From: Maricaulis sp017643475
GTDB lineage: Bacteria > Pseudomonadota > Alphaproteobacteria > Caulobacterales > Maricaulaceae
Assembly (NCBI RefSeq): GCF_047123815.1
Contig: NZ_CP138920.1
Location: forward strand, 1,612,001 to 1,676,000
Length of the DNA: 64,000 nt
Reading direction: 5' to 3'
Positions 52,727 through 61,763 of this stretch are shown here, piece by piece; the first letter of the stretch is position 1, and each line of letters starts with the position of its first letter. The notes beneath the pieces were generated by a model. It ran no database searches. It was given only the letters and a program-made list of their open reading frames with translations, and was not told the DNA's origin. Position numbers and translations under genes: made by a program.

Positions 52727-53555
52727 TCACCTGCGCAGCAGCGCTCCCCGCGTGATTTCCGTCGCCAACCAGAAGGGCGGCGTTGGCAAGACCACAACCG
52801 CAATAAATCTCGGAACGGCCCTCGCCGCAATCAAGCAACGCGTGGTGATTATTGACCTGGATCCCCAGGGAAATGCCTCGACTGGACTGGGTGTTCCGCC
52901 TGCTGACAGACAGGTGACAGCCTTTGATATCCTGGTCGGCGACGAACCGCTCCAGAACGCCCTCACCAAGACGGTCGTTCCCGGGCTTCAGATCGTTCCA
53001 TCTGACGTGCTTTTGTCCGGTGCCGAGCTGGAGCTGGCCAATGACAATCGTCGGTCATACCGGTTGAAGCGCGCGATAGAGAATTATGCCGCAGATGCTC
53101 ATCGTGACGGCATAGACTACATACTGATTGATTGTCCGCCTTCTCTGAACGTGCTCACGGTCAATGCCCTGACAGCTTCGGATTCCATCCTGGTGCCGCT
53201 CCAGTGTGAATTCTTTGCCCTTGAGGGCCTCACCCAATTGCTCAAGACGGTCGAGCGTGTGCGCGGGCATCTGAACGCCAAACTGGATATCCAGGGCCTG
53301 GTTCTGACCATGTATGACAGCCGCAACAATCTCTCTGCAGAGGTCGCGGCAGATGTACGCGAGCATTTCGGTGACAAGGTCTACAAGACCGTGATACCGC
53401 GCAATGTCCGTGTCTCCGAAGCGCCGTCCATGGGCAAACCGGTCTTGCTCTACGATCTCAGTTGTGCGGGCTCCAAGGCTTATGTCGCGCTGGCCAAGGA
53501 AGTCGTTCGCCAGGAGCGCAAGAGAAAATCTGAACAGGAAAGTGAAGTCGCATGA
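52716..53555 (+). CDS. parA: Chromosome partitioning ATPase ParA
   Basis: This 279-residue ParA/Soj ATPase moves the ParB-parS complex. The deviant Walker A is SVANQKGGVGKTTTAINLGT; VVIIDLDPQGNASTGLGVPP and YILIDCPPSLNVLTVNALTA follow, and LVLTMYDSRNNLSAEVAADV is typical. The start is GTG 52716, preceded by AGAGGT, inside the end of rsmG. The TGA overlaps the parB ATG by four bases, so ParA and ParB levels are coupled. Confidence 0.97.
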   Translation: MSDNHLRSSAPRVISVANQKGGVGKTTTAINLGTALAAIKQRVVIIDLDPQGNASTGLGVPPADRQVTAFDILVGDEPLQNALTKTVVPGLQIVPSDVLLSGAELELANDNRRSYRLKRAIENYAADAHRDGIDYILIDCPPSLNVLTVNALTASDSILVPLQCEFFALEGLTQLLKTVERVRGHLNAKLDIQGLVLTMYDSRNNLSAEVAADVREHFGDKVYKTVIPRNVRVSEAPSMGKPVLLYDLSCAGSKAYVALAKEVVRQERKRKSEQESEVA

Positions 53556-54463
53556 GTCCCGCCGAAAAGAACAAGCGCCTCGGGCGCGGTCTGTCAGCTC
53601 TGCTCGGAGAGACCCAGGAAGAGACTTTTGAAAGTAGTGAAACCGGTACGACCGGGTCGGACCGCCCACGCGGCGTCACCGAAATTTCCATCGATCTCAT
53701 CCAGCCCAATCCGGATCAGCCCCGCAAGACGATGGTCGAGGCAGAACTTGCTGCCCTGGCGGAGTCCATTGCGGAAAAGGGAGTGGTCCAGCCTATTCTT
53801 GTGCGCCCGGTCGATGGTGGTACGAGGTATGAAATCGTAGCAGGCGAACGTCGCTGGCGCGCCGCCCAGCGTGCCCGTCTGCATGAAATTCCGGCACTCG
53901 TTCGAGAGTTGACGGACCGTGAGACGCTGGAAATCGGCATTGTCGAAAACGTTCAGCGCGCAGACCTCAACCCGATTGAAGAAGCGCAATCCTATCGCCA
54001 GCTGATCGATCGTTTCGGTCATACCCAGGAAGATGTCGCGCAGGCCGTGGCCAAGAGCCGATCGCATATCGCCAACATGATGCGCCTGTTGAACCTGCCT
54101 GGCGGGATCCAGAAATATGTGGCGGACGGTCAATTGTCTGCTGGCCATGCCCGGGCGATCGCAACGGCTCCCAATGCCCAAGAGCTGGCGGACGAGATTA
54201 TCGCTCGCGGTTTGTCTGTGCGTGAGGCAGAGCGCCTGGCAAAGGGCGTCGCAGCGCCGGAGAAAAAGTCTCGCGGCAAGTCAAACGGAGCGGGAGAGGA
54301 TAAGGACGCAGACACCCGCGCACTTGAAGCCGACATAATGTCTCGTCTTGGATTGTCGGTGGACATTCGGCACGGCGCCAAGGGCGGTGAAATTCGTGTA
54401 CACTACCAGACATTGGAACAGCTGGATGATGTGTGTCGTCGGTTGAGTGGCGGATCGGTTTAG
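53552..54463 (+). CDS. parB: Chromosome partitioning protein ParB
   Basis: This 303-residue CTP-dependent clamp binds parS. The N-terminal tail RLGRGLSALLGETQEE (ParA-interacting) is followed by the CTPase domain IQPNPDQPRKTMVEAELAAL and GERRWRAAQRARLHEIPALV, with the ENVQRADLNPIEEAQSYRQL segment. The HTH TQEDVAQAVAKSRSHIANMM recognises parS, and the C terminus (ADIMSRLGLSVDIRHG, YQTLEQLDDVCRRLSGG) dimerises. Three parS sites lie within 22 kb of the gene. Confidence 0.97.
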   Translation: MSPAEKNKRLGRGLSALLGETQEETFESSETGTTGSDRPRGVTEISIDLIQPNPDQPRKTMVEAELAALAESIAEKGVVQPILVRPVDGGTRYEIVAGERRWRAAQRARLHEIPALVRELTDRETLEIGIVENVQRADLNPIEEAQSYRQLIDRFGHTQEDVAQAVAKSRSHIANMMRLLNLPGGIQKYVADGQLSAGHARAIATAPNAQELADEIIARGLSVREAERLAKGVAAPEKKSRGKSNGAGEDKDADTRALEADIMSRLGLSVDIRHGAKGGEIRVHYQTLEQLDDVCRRLSGGSV

Positions 54464-55512
54464 CGTCGCGCTCTCGCGGCGCCACGTGCCAGTCGAAGCA
54501 CCAGATCCCCGGTCAGGGCTTCTGAGGGGCTTCCAGAACGCTTGATTTGACGTTCAAGGTCGAAAGCCAGCTCCCGCGCGGCGTCCAGCCTCCGCCCCTG
54601 CCAGAAACCCATTTGTCGTTTAAATTGAGCAGCTTGTGGACCGAACCGTGGCGCTCCGGATCGCGCGATTGCGCCATCATTTCCGCCGTTGGCGTGCGCA
54701 ATTCCAAATTGATCCAAACGGCGCTGTATCGCCCGCAAAACCGCAACCGGGCTGACACCAGCACTCATCGCACGCGCATAACTTGAATCCAGTGAATTGA
54801 GATCACCGTCAAAGAGCGGTCCGATAACTGCATCCAGCGCACTATCGCCATGGTCGGCGGCGACAGCATCTACATCTTCTGCGCGAACCAGGTCATCGCC
54901 TTCCTGGCGCTGGTCGCGAAGACCCTTGTAGAGGATGAGTTTCTCGATTTCATTTCGAGCCATTGCCCGGTCGCCCTCTAGCTTGGGCAGCCAGCTGGCC
55001 CTTGCATCGGTATCAAGGCTCAAACCTTCCGTACGCAACATTTCGTCAGCGAGATCGCCCAGCGATTGTGAATTGTCGGCGTAACAGGCAATCGCCCCAG
55101 CCCGTTTGGCTGGTTCAAACGCCTTGCGGAGCTTTCCCCGCGGGGTTAGATCGCCGGATTCCACGACCAGTCGAGCCTCGAAGTCTTGCCCGGCTTCGAT
55201 CTGGCCCAGCACATCGAGAACCGGGCCGCTGCCAGTCTCACCGCTGAGACGGACCCGCACCAGACGAGCACCGCCCGTCAGTGACATTGCGGCCATGGCA
55301 TCAGCGAGACTGGCGGGGTCAGCCTTTAGGTCTTCTTCTGTCAATTGAGTGAGGGCGAATGGATCGTCCGGGTCCTCGAGCAGGTTTTTCGTCAGCCCGT
55401 CCGCACGCTCATGCGCCAGACCCCGGTCCGGTCCGAAAACAAGGAAGGCCGTATAAGAGGGGTCAGGTCGGGCGACCTGTCGATCAGCATCGCGTGGTGC
55501 GATCTTTACCAA
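54460..55512 (-). CDS. holA: DNA polymerase III delta subunit
   Basis: This 350-residue subunit of the clamp loader opens the beta clamp. The N-terminal domain (AFLVFGPDRGLAHERADGLT), the region TGGARLVRVRLSGE, and AVLRAIQRRLDQFGIAHANG in the C-terminal collar are recognisable although the family diverges strongly. It lies in the leuS-lptE-holA operon, overlapping lptE by seven bases, and converges with parB by a four-base overlap. This order matches Caulobacter and most alphaproteobacteria. Confidence 0.9.
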   Translation of the reverse strand: MVKIAPRDADRQVARPDPSYTAFLVFGPDRGLAHERADGLTKNLLEDPDDPFALTQLTEEDLKADPASLADAMAAMSLTGGARLVRVRLSGETGSGPVLDVLGQIEAGQDFEARLVVESGDLTPRGKLRKAFEPAKRAGAIACYADNSQSLGDLADEMLRTEGLSLDTDARASWLPKLEGDRAMARNEIEKLILYKGLRDQRQEGDDLVRAEDVDAVAADHGDSALDAVIGPLFDGDLNSLDSSYARAMSAGVSPVAVLRAIQRRLDQFGIAHANGGNDGAIARSGAPRFGPQAAQFKRQMGFWQGRRLDAARELAFDLERQIKRSGSPSEALTGDLVLRLARGAARARR

Positions 55513-56003
55513 AGCTCACTGTTCCTTGCGGCGCGAGCAAGTTGCATGGTGATGCGTTCAGCCACTTCACCTGCGGCCCTTTCCTCCGCGTCCAAACGCG
55601 CTGCCTGAGTGGCGTAGGCTTCGTTGGACGCATTGTAGGACGCTTCAGTGGAGACCTGGCCGGCGAAAACGACGTTGCCGCTACCAGAATTGACGACCTC
55701 GTAGGAGACCCTGAGCTGGACAGCATACCGTACAGCAATAGCTTCGGCGCCAATGCCGAGTCCAAGAACATTCGTGGTGCTTTGTGTGCGTAGAGTCAGC
55801 GGTCCGGTCGCCGCTCGCGCACCCATGGTATCGAGAAGCGCTTCCTGGAGCAGAAAGTCGATACGTTCCTCGCCCGTCTCGATCCGAACGTCTTCGAGGC
55901 CGCGTGCTGCGCTGCCTGCTCCATACATGGGTGTGAACCCGCAGGCTGAGAGGCCAAGCGTCAGGCTCAAAACAAGGACGGCAGCGAAACGACGACCACT
56001 CAT
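55506..56003 (-). CDS. lptE: LPS assembly lipoprotein LptE
   Basis: This 165-residue lipoprotein has the lipobox GLSACGFTPMYG (Cys21), and the LptE motif CGFTPMYG is characteristic of alphaproteobacteria. The LptD-LptE complex inserts LPS in the outer membrane. VQLRVSYEVVNSGSGNVVFA and EERAAGEVAERITMQLARAA are typical of the C-terminal half. It starts six bases beyond the leuS stop and overlaps holA. Confidence 0.93.
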   Translation of the reverse strand: MSGRRFAAVLVLSLTLGLSACGFTPMYGAGSAARGLEDVRIETGEERIDFLLQEALLDTMGARAATGPLTLRTQSTTNVLGLGIGAEAIAVRYAVQLRVSYEVVNSGSGNVVFAGQVSTEASYNASNEAYATQAARLDAEERAAGEVAERITMQLARAARNSELW

Positions 56004-56008
56004 GAGAA

Positions 56009-58606
56009 CTATCCTGCGACGATATTGACGATCCGGTCAGGTACAACGATGACCTTGCGTACCGTAAGCCCTTCCAGGCTGCGCGCTACCCCTTCATTGG
56101 CCAAAGCGGCGGATTTTACGCTGTCCTGGTCGCTGCCACGGGCAATTTCCAGTTCTCCGCGCTTCTTGCCATTGATCTGGATTGGCATGGTCACACTGTT
56201 CTCGACCAGCAGGGCAGGATCGGCTTCCGGCCAGGCCGCGTCGATGACAAGGCCTTCACCGCCCAGACGTGCCCAACATTCTTCCGCGAGGTGCGGGATG
56301 AAGGGCGCGATCAGACGCGCCAGGATACCCAGGCTTTCGGCACGGGCCGCCAGAGAGGCTTCGTCATCCGCGCTGCACTTGCGCAAGGTGTTGACGAGGT
56401 CATGGATCTGCGCGACGGCCGAATTGAAACGGAAGCCCTCAATTGCCTCTGTAACGGAAGCGGCGGCCTTGTGAGCCGCTTTTCTGGCATCAAGCGCAGG
56501 CCCACTGGCTTGCTGTGCCACGCTCATCGGGCCGGGAGCACCTTCTGGCAAGGCATCCACGGTGGACCAGAGGCGTTGGATAAAGCGCCAGACGCCTTCG
56601 ACACCGCTGTCGGTATATTCGACATCACGTTCAGGCGGGGAATCCGAGAGCACGAACCAGCGCGCGGCATCGGCTCCGAAATCGGCGATGAACGCATCCA
56701 GATCCACGACGTTTTTCTTGGACTTGGACATTTTCTCGATGGCGCCGACAGAGACAGCGCCTCCGCCATTGATCTCGACGTATTTCTCGTCTTTGCGCTC
56801 GACCTCTTCCGGCAACAGCCAACGGCCATCGGCGGATCTGTAGGTCTCGTGCGTGACCATGCCCTGGGTGAACAAGCCTGCAAACGGCTCGCCCGTGGGC
56901 AGGTTCATCAAGCCGGCATTGTTCAGGGCCCGCGAGAAGAAGCGCGCATAGAGCAGGTGCAGGATGGCATGTTCGATGCCGCCTACATACTGGTCGACTG
57001 GCATCCAGTAATTGGCATCATCAGCGACAAAGGGGTCCGTGTCAGACCAGGGGGAGGTAAAGCGCAGGAAATACCAGGAAGAACACACAAAAGTGTCCAG
57101 CGTGTCGGTCTCGCGGCGCGCCTCGCCACCACATTTGGGGCAGGTGGTGTGTTTCCAGGTCGGGTGACGTTCCAGTGGATTGCTCGGATGATCAAAAGTG
57201 ACATCCTTTGGCAGCTCCACGGGGAGCTGGTCTTCCGGAACCGGAAGGGTTCCACAGCTGTCACAGTGGATGACCGGAATCGGACATCCCCAGTAACGCT
57301 GACGGGACACCAGCCAGTCGCGCAGACGATAGGTCGTAGCGCCCTCACCCAGCTTGCGCTTTTCCAGTTCTTCAATCGCGCGCTCGATTGCGTCAACCGT
57401 GCTCAGCCCGTCGAGGAATTTGGAGTTATAGATCGTACCCGGACCCGTATAGGCCTCGTCAGTGATCGTGTGCGTTGCTGCATCGGATTCCGGTGGCAGA
57501 ACTACAGGATTGACCGGCAGCTCGTACTTATTGGCGAAATCCAGGTCTCGCTGATCGCCGGCCGGAGAACCGAATATGGCGCCCGTGCCATAGGTCGAGA
57601 GTACGAAATTCGCGGTCCAGACCGGCAATTCCCATTCCGGATCAAAGGGGTGCCGGACAGTAATTCCAAGATCCACCCCCTTTTTGGGTGCTTTCTCGAT
57701 CTCTTCTTCTGACGTACCCATGCGCTCGCATTCGCGGCGGAAGCGATCAAGTTCCGGATTGTCTTCCGAAAGTTTTTTGACGATCGGGTGGTCCGGAGCG
57801 AGGGCCAGGAAACTGGCACCAAACAACGTGTCCGGGCGTGTGGTGAAAACGTCGATCGTGGCACCGAATTCCTCGGCAATATCCTCATCCGTGAGCGGGA
57901 ACGAAACTTGCGCACCGCGCGAACGACCAATCCAATTGGACTGCATGGTCCGGACCTTGTCAGGCCAGCGATCGAGCTCCTCCAGACCATCTGTTAGTAC
58001 ATCGGCGTAGTCGGTGATCTTGAAGAACCACTGGTCCAGCTCACGCTGCACAACCAGCGCGCCAGAGCGCCAGCCACGTCCATCAATCACCTGTTCATTG
58101 GCCAGAACTGTCTGGTCAACCGGGTCCCAGTTGACCTTTGCGGTCTGGCGATGGACCAGACCGCGCTCAAACAGTTTCAGGAAAATCGCTTGCTGGTGGC
58201 GATAATAGGTTGGATCGCAGGTCGCGAATTCACGCGACCAGTCCAGAGCGAGGCCGAGACGCTGCAGCTGTCCGCGCATGGCGTCGATATTGTCATAGGT
58301 CCAGTCACCCGGGTGTACGCCGCGATCACGCGCCGCATTTTCTGCGGGCAAACCGAAAGCATCCCATCCCATCGGGTGCAGGACGTTATAGCCGCGCGCA
58401 CGTTTATAGCGCGCTACAACATCGCCCATCGCATAATTGCGGGAATGTCCGACGTGAATGCGACCCGATGGATAGGGAAACATTTCAAGGACATAGTATT
58501 TGGGTGCGTCGCCCGCCTCGTCAGCGGTCCTGGCCCGAAAGGAGTCACGCTCCGCCCATGCCGATTGCCACTTGGGTTCGGCTTCGCTCGGATTGTATCG
58601 GCTCAT
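56009..58606 (-). CDS. leuS: Leucyl-tRNA synthetase
   Basis: This 865-residue class I synthetase charges tRNA-Leu. YPSGRIHVGHSRNYAMGDVV holds the HIGH-type motif (HVGH), KMSKSKKNVV the KMSKS loop, and the editing domain includes VFTTRPDTLFGASFLALAPD. The anticodon domain ends with IVVPDRIVNIVAG. Full length, no break. It is followed by lptE and holA and preceded by the DUF3576 lipoprotein gene, all in one direction. Confidence 0.98.
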   Translation of the reverse strand: MSRYNPSEAEPKWQSAWAERDSFRARTADEAGDAPKYYVLEMFPYPSGRIHVGHSRNYAMGDVVARYKRARGYNVLHPMGWDAFGLPAENAARDRGVHPGDWTYDNIDAMRGQLQRLGLALDWSREFATCDPTYYRHQQAIFLKLFERGLVHRQTAKVNWDPVDQTVLANEQVIDGRGWRSGALVVQRELDQWFFKITDYADVLTDGLEELDRWPDKVRTMQSNWIGRSRGAQVSFPLTDEDIAEEFGATIDVFTTRPDTLFGASFLALAPDHPIVKKLSEDNPELDRFRRECERMGTSEEEIEKAPKKGVDLGITVRHPFDPEWELPVWTANFVLSTYGTGAIFGSPAGDQRDLDFANKYELPVNPVVLPPESDAATHTITDEAYTGPGTIYNSKFLDGLSTVDAIERAIEELEKRKLGEGATTYRLRDWLVSRQRYWGCPIPVIHCDSCGTLPVPEDQLPVELPKDVTFDHPSNPLERHPTWKHTTCPKCGGEARRETDTLDTFVCSSWYFLRFTSPWSDTDPFVADDANYWMPVDQYVGGIEHAILHLLYARFFSRALNNAGLMNLPTGEPFAGLFTQGMVTHETYRSADGRWLLPEEVERKDEKYVEINGGGAVSVGAIEKMSKSKKNVVDLDAFIADFGADAARWFVLSDSPPERDVEYTDSGVEGVWRFIQRLWSTVDALPEGAPGPMSVAQQASGPALDARKAAHKAAASVTEAIEGFRFNSAVAQIHDLVNTLRKCSADDEASLAARAESLGILARLIAPFIPHLAEECWARLGGEGLVIDAAWPEADPALLVENSVTMPIQINGKKRGELEIARGSDQDSVKSAALANEGVARSLEGLTVRKVIVVPDRIVNIVAG

Positions 58607-58648
58607 TTAGTGCAACGCGACGTTCGTCGCGCTCCCGATGGACCGGGG

Positions 58649-59140
58649 TCAGTCTTCCAGTTGCGAGATACGCAGCTGGCGCGCCCGGGTCAGAATGGCG
58701 TTTTCGATTTCATATGCGGTTTCGGTGCTGGCTACAGCATCGATCCAGCCGCCGTTTTCATCGCGAACCTGGCGGAAGACGTTTACAGCCAGCGCGTCGG
58801 CGCGCAGACGTGTATCGAGGATGTAGACGGTCAGCTTGAAGCGTTCATTTGTCATCTGCGGGTTGGCATACCAATCCGTGATGATGACGCCGCCAAAGGG
58901 GTCAACCTCTGCCAGTGGCATGAAGCTGATCGTGTCCAGGCTGGCGCGCCAGAGATAGCCGTTGACGCCGATGCCTTCTACGGAGATCTCGTTGCCACCA
59001 CCCAGCGGATTGGGAATGGACGGCAGACGGAAGCCGGAAGACTGCTCCGAGGAGGCGGCATCATTGCCACGCGAAGCGCATGCGGGAAGTACGAGCACCG
59101 AGGCGGCAAGAACGGCACCGAGAATCCGACGGTCAAACAT
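58649..59140 (-). CDS. DUF3576 lipoprotein
   Basis: This 163-residue protein has a lipobox VLPAC (Cys21) and contains GVNGYLWRASLDTISFMPLA, VIITDWYANPQMTNERFKLT and NVFRQVRDENGGWIDAVAS, the DUF3576 core. The function is unknown, but it is located before leuS-lptE-holA in most alphaproteobacteria, suggesting a part in outer-membrane assembly. ATG 59140 has AAGGAG 12 bases upstream; longer starts (59215) are unlikely. A small hairpin at 58616-58631 lies between it and leuS. Confidence 0.9.
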   Translation of the reverse strand: MFDRRILGAVLAASVLVLPACASRGNDAASSEQSSGFRLPSIPNPLGGGNEISVEGIGVNGYLWRASLDTISFMPLAEVDPFGGVIITDWYANPQMTNERFKLTVYILDTRLRADALAVNVFRQVRDENGGWIDAVASTETAYEIENAILTRARQLRISQLED

Positions 59141-59403
59141 CAGCCGCGACTCCTTCAAAACAAGACGGCGAAAAACAGAGTTGCAATGGGAAACAAAGAT
59201 TTCCCACATTTTCAAGCTTTGTATAACACGCCATTTCCCTTAGGCCAGCGCTGAAAGGCACCCGGGTGAACCGTGGCAAATCTATCACAGACCACCAAGA
59301 ACCAGTTTGTTTGAGATATCACCTACTTGACCGGAGGGGCCTGCTCATTTCCCTTAAAGGCGCGACGTCCGGGGGGACGGGGCCGATCGGCGGGGCCGTG
59401 AGT

Positions 59404-60618
59404 ATGTTGAGGACATTTAGCGCGTATCTTTTCGCAGCTGGGTCCGTAATGCTCACGGCTCCGCCGACTTTTTCTCAAGACACTCCCAGCGCCCAGAGCA
59501 GCCTGCAGATCGACGCGGGTCTGACGATTGCGCTCAATGACGGCGAGAAATCCGATGTGTTTGCCGATCTGGAAGCGCGCTTTGAGTGGGAGAATATCAC
59601 CCAGGAGGGGCGTCGCTATGGCTTTGTCCTGGCCGGTCGGGCCGAGCGCGACCCCGGGCGCGCTGGCTGGGGCGGGGCGGCGGGCAATTGTCCTGACGGC
59701 ATAGCCGATTGTGCTGGTGACGGAGCCGGGGATGTGCTCCGCGGCGTCACTTCCGGCTTCTATGCGGCCCACAGCGGTCAATCCGACCCCCTGCGCGGAG
59801 CGCTGACCCACGCCTTTGGCTATGTCCATATGGGATATGGCGAGGTGCGTCTTGGATATGGTGACGGGGCGGCCCGTCTCGATGCTGTGGCACCACCGAC
59901 CGCCTTCCGGCTCTCAAGAGCTGATAACGGCCGGGTTGATATCACCGGTCTTTCAGGCTCACGCACCTATAATTATGCTTCCGGCCAGGCACCGAAACTC
60001 GTTCTGCGTTCGATTGCACTGGGCCAGGCCCGTTCGATCGGAAGTTTCCGCGGTAGTCTTTCCTATACGCCGGAGGCAAATGGATGCGGCGTTGACTATT
60101 GCGACCATGCGCCCGGCGCTTCGGGTGTCCTCTCTGCAGATATCGAGAATATCGTGGAGGCAGGGCTTTTCTACGAGCTGCACCGTGGTGAGACAGAGTT
60201 GAGTTTTTCCCTGGGTTACGCCTCCGGGCAGTCCAATTCTGCTGTGCCGGTTTTCGAGGATCTTGATGTCACCAACGCCGGGGTGCGTGTTCAGAGAGGC
60301 GCCTGGTCCGGCGGTGTACGCTGGCTGTCGAGCAATAATGCAACCGGCGGAGACTACGAGGCCCTTTCCGCGTCAATCGCCCGCGAAAGCGGCGACTGGC
60401 TTTACACACTCGAATGGTCGAACTTTGGCGATAATACCGTGCATGCAGACGGTCGCTCGATCCAGATAGGCGGCTCAAAACTGATTGGAGATCATTGGCT
60501 TGCCGGGGCCGGCCTGCAGTATGCGGAGCGTCGGGAAGCAATGATCTCTCCGCTGGGGCGGCGTCACATTGAGCAGGATTCCACAACATTTTTCCTAGAA
60601 CTCGGCTGGCGATATTGA
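59404..60618 (+). CDS. Porin-like outer-membrane beta-barrel protein
   Basis: This 404-residue protein has a signal peptide (MLRTFSAYLFAAGSVMLTAP, cleavage after about residue 26) and alternating beta strands typical of a porin: RRYGFVLAGRAERDPGRAGW, HMGYGEVRLGYGDGAARLDA, ELSFSLGYASGQSNSAVPVF. The last strand ends FLELGWRY with a terminal aromatic, the BAM recognition signal. Four Cys residues in two short loops (CPDGIADCAG and CGVDYCDH) could form disulfides. The specificity is unknown. ATG 59404 gives the signal peptide; a GTG six bases upstream is an alternative. Confidence 0.82.
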   Translation: MLRTFSAYLFAAGSVMLTAPPTFSQDTPSAQSSLQIDAGLTIALNDGEKSDVFADLEARFEWENITQEGRRYGFVLAGRAERDPGRAGWGGAAGNCPDGIADCAGDGAGDVLRGVTSGFYAAHSGQSDPLRGALTHAFGYVHMGYGEVRLGYGDGAARLDAVAPPTAFRLSRADNGRVDITGLSGSRTYNYASGQAPKLVLRSIALGQARSIGSFRGSLSYTPEANGCGVDYCDHAPGASGVLSADIENIVEAGLFYELHRGETELSFSLGYASGQSNSAVPVFEDLDVTNAGVRVQRGAWSGGVRWLSSNNATGGDYEALSASIARESGDWLYTLEWSNFGDNTVHADGRSIQIGGSKLIGDHWLAGAGLQYAERREAMISPLGRRHIEQDSTTFFLELGWRY

Positions 60619-60721
60619 CAAATCGGCAACACGAATAGGGAAACTCCCGCAAGTTCATCAAAAACTACTTGGGTGAATGTGTTTGCTGCCGCTATGTTGA
60701 ATGCGTGAGAGGGAGCAATCC

Positions 60722-61150
60722 ATGTTCATCGGGAACGTCACATCGCGGTTTTGCATGAAAGCAGCCGGCGCCATAGCGCTGTTCGCTGCTGTCTGCGTAC
60801 CTGCGCATGCTCAGGACGCTGCCGAAGAGACCAGCATCGAATCCGATGCACCTTGGTATGAGTCCTTCTCCCTGAACCAGGACGCCGGATTGCCGCAGGC
60901 CTTGGAAGAAGTTCCGACCATTGATTGGTCCGTGAACGACCGCCTCGGTATTACTCTGGGTATTCGTGAAGATCTGGGTCGTCCGACGGATGCCGATGAT
61001 TTCAGTGCGCGTTTTACCTATGATCTCAATGATCGTTTCCGCTTTGGTGGCCAGTTCCGTTTTTCCTCGCCGACGGATGAACTCTTCATGCTCGAGGAGA
61101 ATGAAGAGCCGGAGCCGGAGATCAAGTTTGAGTCGTCCGTACGTTTCTGA
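60722..61150 (+). CDS. NtrZ-like periplasmic regulatory protein
   Basis: This 142-residue protein has an N-terminal signal peptide (up to about residue 31, VPAHAQ), an acidic linker and a C-terminal beta region, RLGITLGIREDLGRPTDADD and YDLNDRFRFGGQFRFSSPTD, ending FESSVRF. Size, sequence style and location beside DUF3576-leuS match Caulobacter ntrZ, whose product restrains the NtrY kinase in the periplasm. No ntrYX genes are in the window. The identity rests on short motifs and synteny and should be tested by profile search. An intrinsic terminator follows. Confidence 0.6.
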   Translation: MFIGNVTSRFCMKAAGAIALFAAVCVPAHAQDAAEETSIESDAPWYESFSLNQDAGLPQALEEVPTIDWSVNDRLGITLGIREDLGRPTDADDFSARFTYDLNDRFRFGGQFRFSSPTDELFMLEENEEPEPEIKFESSVRF

Positions 61151-61763
61151 TCCCGCCGACCATCGCACACCCCGCCAACCCTCGGTTCGCTAGACGCCCG
61201 AGGGTTTTTTTGTGCACACCGCCAAGCGCAATGAGCGGAAGCGGACTGCGCCGCGCCAAAAGGGCGACACGCCCGGGTGTGACCGGTGGGCCGGCGCTGG
61301 GGCTTTTGGAGCGGAAGACGCTGGAAACCAGGGCGGCGTCGATGCCCGCGCGCGATGCTCTATGTATTGCGGCCTCACTGTGAGCGGAGCTGGTGAAGAT
61401 CTCGCCAGCGCCACGCGCGCGTGCCGAATACGCAGCTGGCAGCATGTGCTCGGGCCAGTGCACGCCGTCTGCTCCGACCGTCCGCACAAGGTCTAGATCT
61501 GACGACACCAGGAAGGTGATCCCCCTTCTCAGCGAGGCCGCTCTCAATTCTGTCGCGACATCAAGGCGATCCTCTGCCCCGAAATGACGGTAGATGAAAC
61601 CGCTGCCGGGAGGCGCATGCTCAAACACATCCAGGGGATCGGTCTGTCGCGCTGGATCGGTCAGCACCCATAACCGGGGCAGGTCACCGGCAACCCTTGC
61701 AAACAGGCGCTCCGCGGATATTGCCAATCGGCTTCCCAGCGCATATGGCGGGCGTATGAGCAT
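61122..61763 (-). CDS. Thiamine phosphate synthase-like (ThiE/TenI family) protein
   Basis: This 213-residue TIM-barrel protein contains LPRLWVLTDPARQTDPLDVF, TFLVSSDLDLVRTVGADGVH with the ThiE-like GADGVH, FTSSAHSEAAIHRASRAGID, DAALVSSVFRSKSPSAGPPV and PLIALGGVHKKTLGRLANRG. These match the ThiE/TenI fold, where ThiE couples thiazole and pyrimidine. It may be the divergent second paralogue of alphaproteobacteria, so thiamine phosphate synthase activity is not certain. The start codon overlaps that of the divergent PLP protein gene, and its 3' end overlaps the NtrZ-like gene by 29 bases and the terminator. Confidence 0.82.
   Translation of the reverse strand: MLIRPPYALGSRLAISAERLFARVAGDLPRLWVLTDPARQTDPLDVFEHAPPGSGFIYRHFGAEDRLDVATELRAASLRRGITFLVSSDLDLVRTVGADGVHWPEHMLPAAYSARARGAGEIFTSSAHSEAAIHRASRAGIDAALVSSVFRSKSPSAGPPVTPGRVALLARRSPLPLIALGGVHKKTLGRLANRGLAGCAMVGGIRNVRTTQT
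61177..61211 (+). terminator. Rho-independent terminator after the NtrZ-like gene, inside thiE
   Basis: AACCCTCGG (61177-61185) and CCGAGGGTT (61198-61206) form a nine-bp stem followed by a T run to 61211. It ends the NtrZ-like transcript but is read as codons on the opposite strand by the ThiE-like gene, whose stop is at 61122. Confidence 0.85.

Noticed and set aside
58616..58631. Hairpin between DUF3576 and leuS as a terminator
   Set aside because: CGCGAC/GTCGCG is a short stem without a T run on the transcribed side, so it is unlikely to end transcription within the operon.
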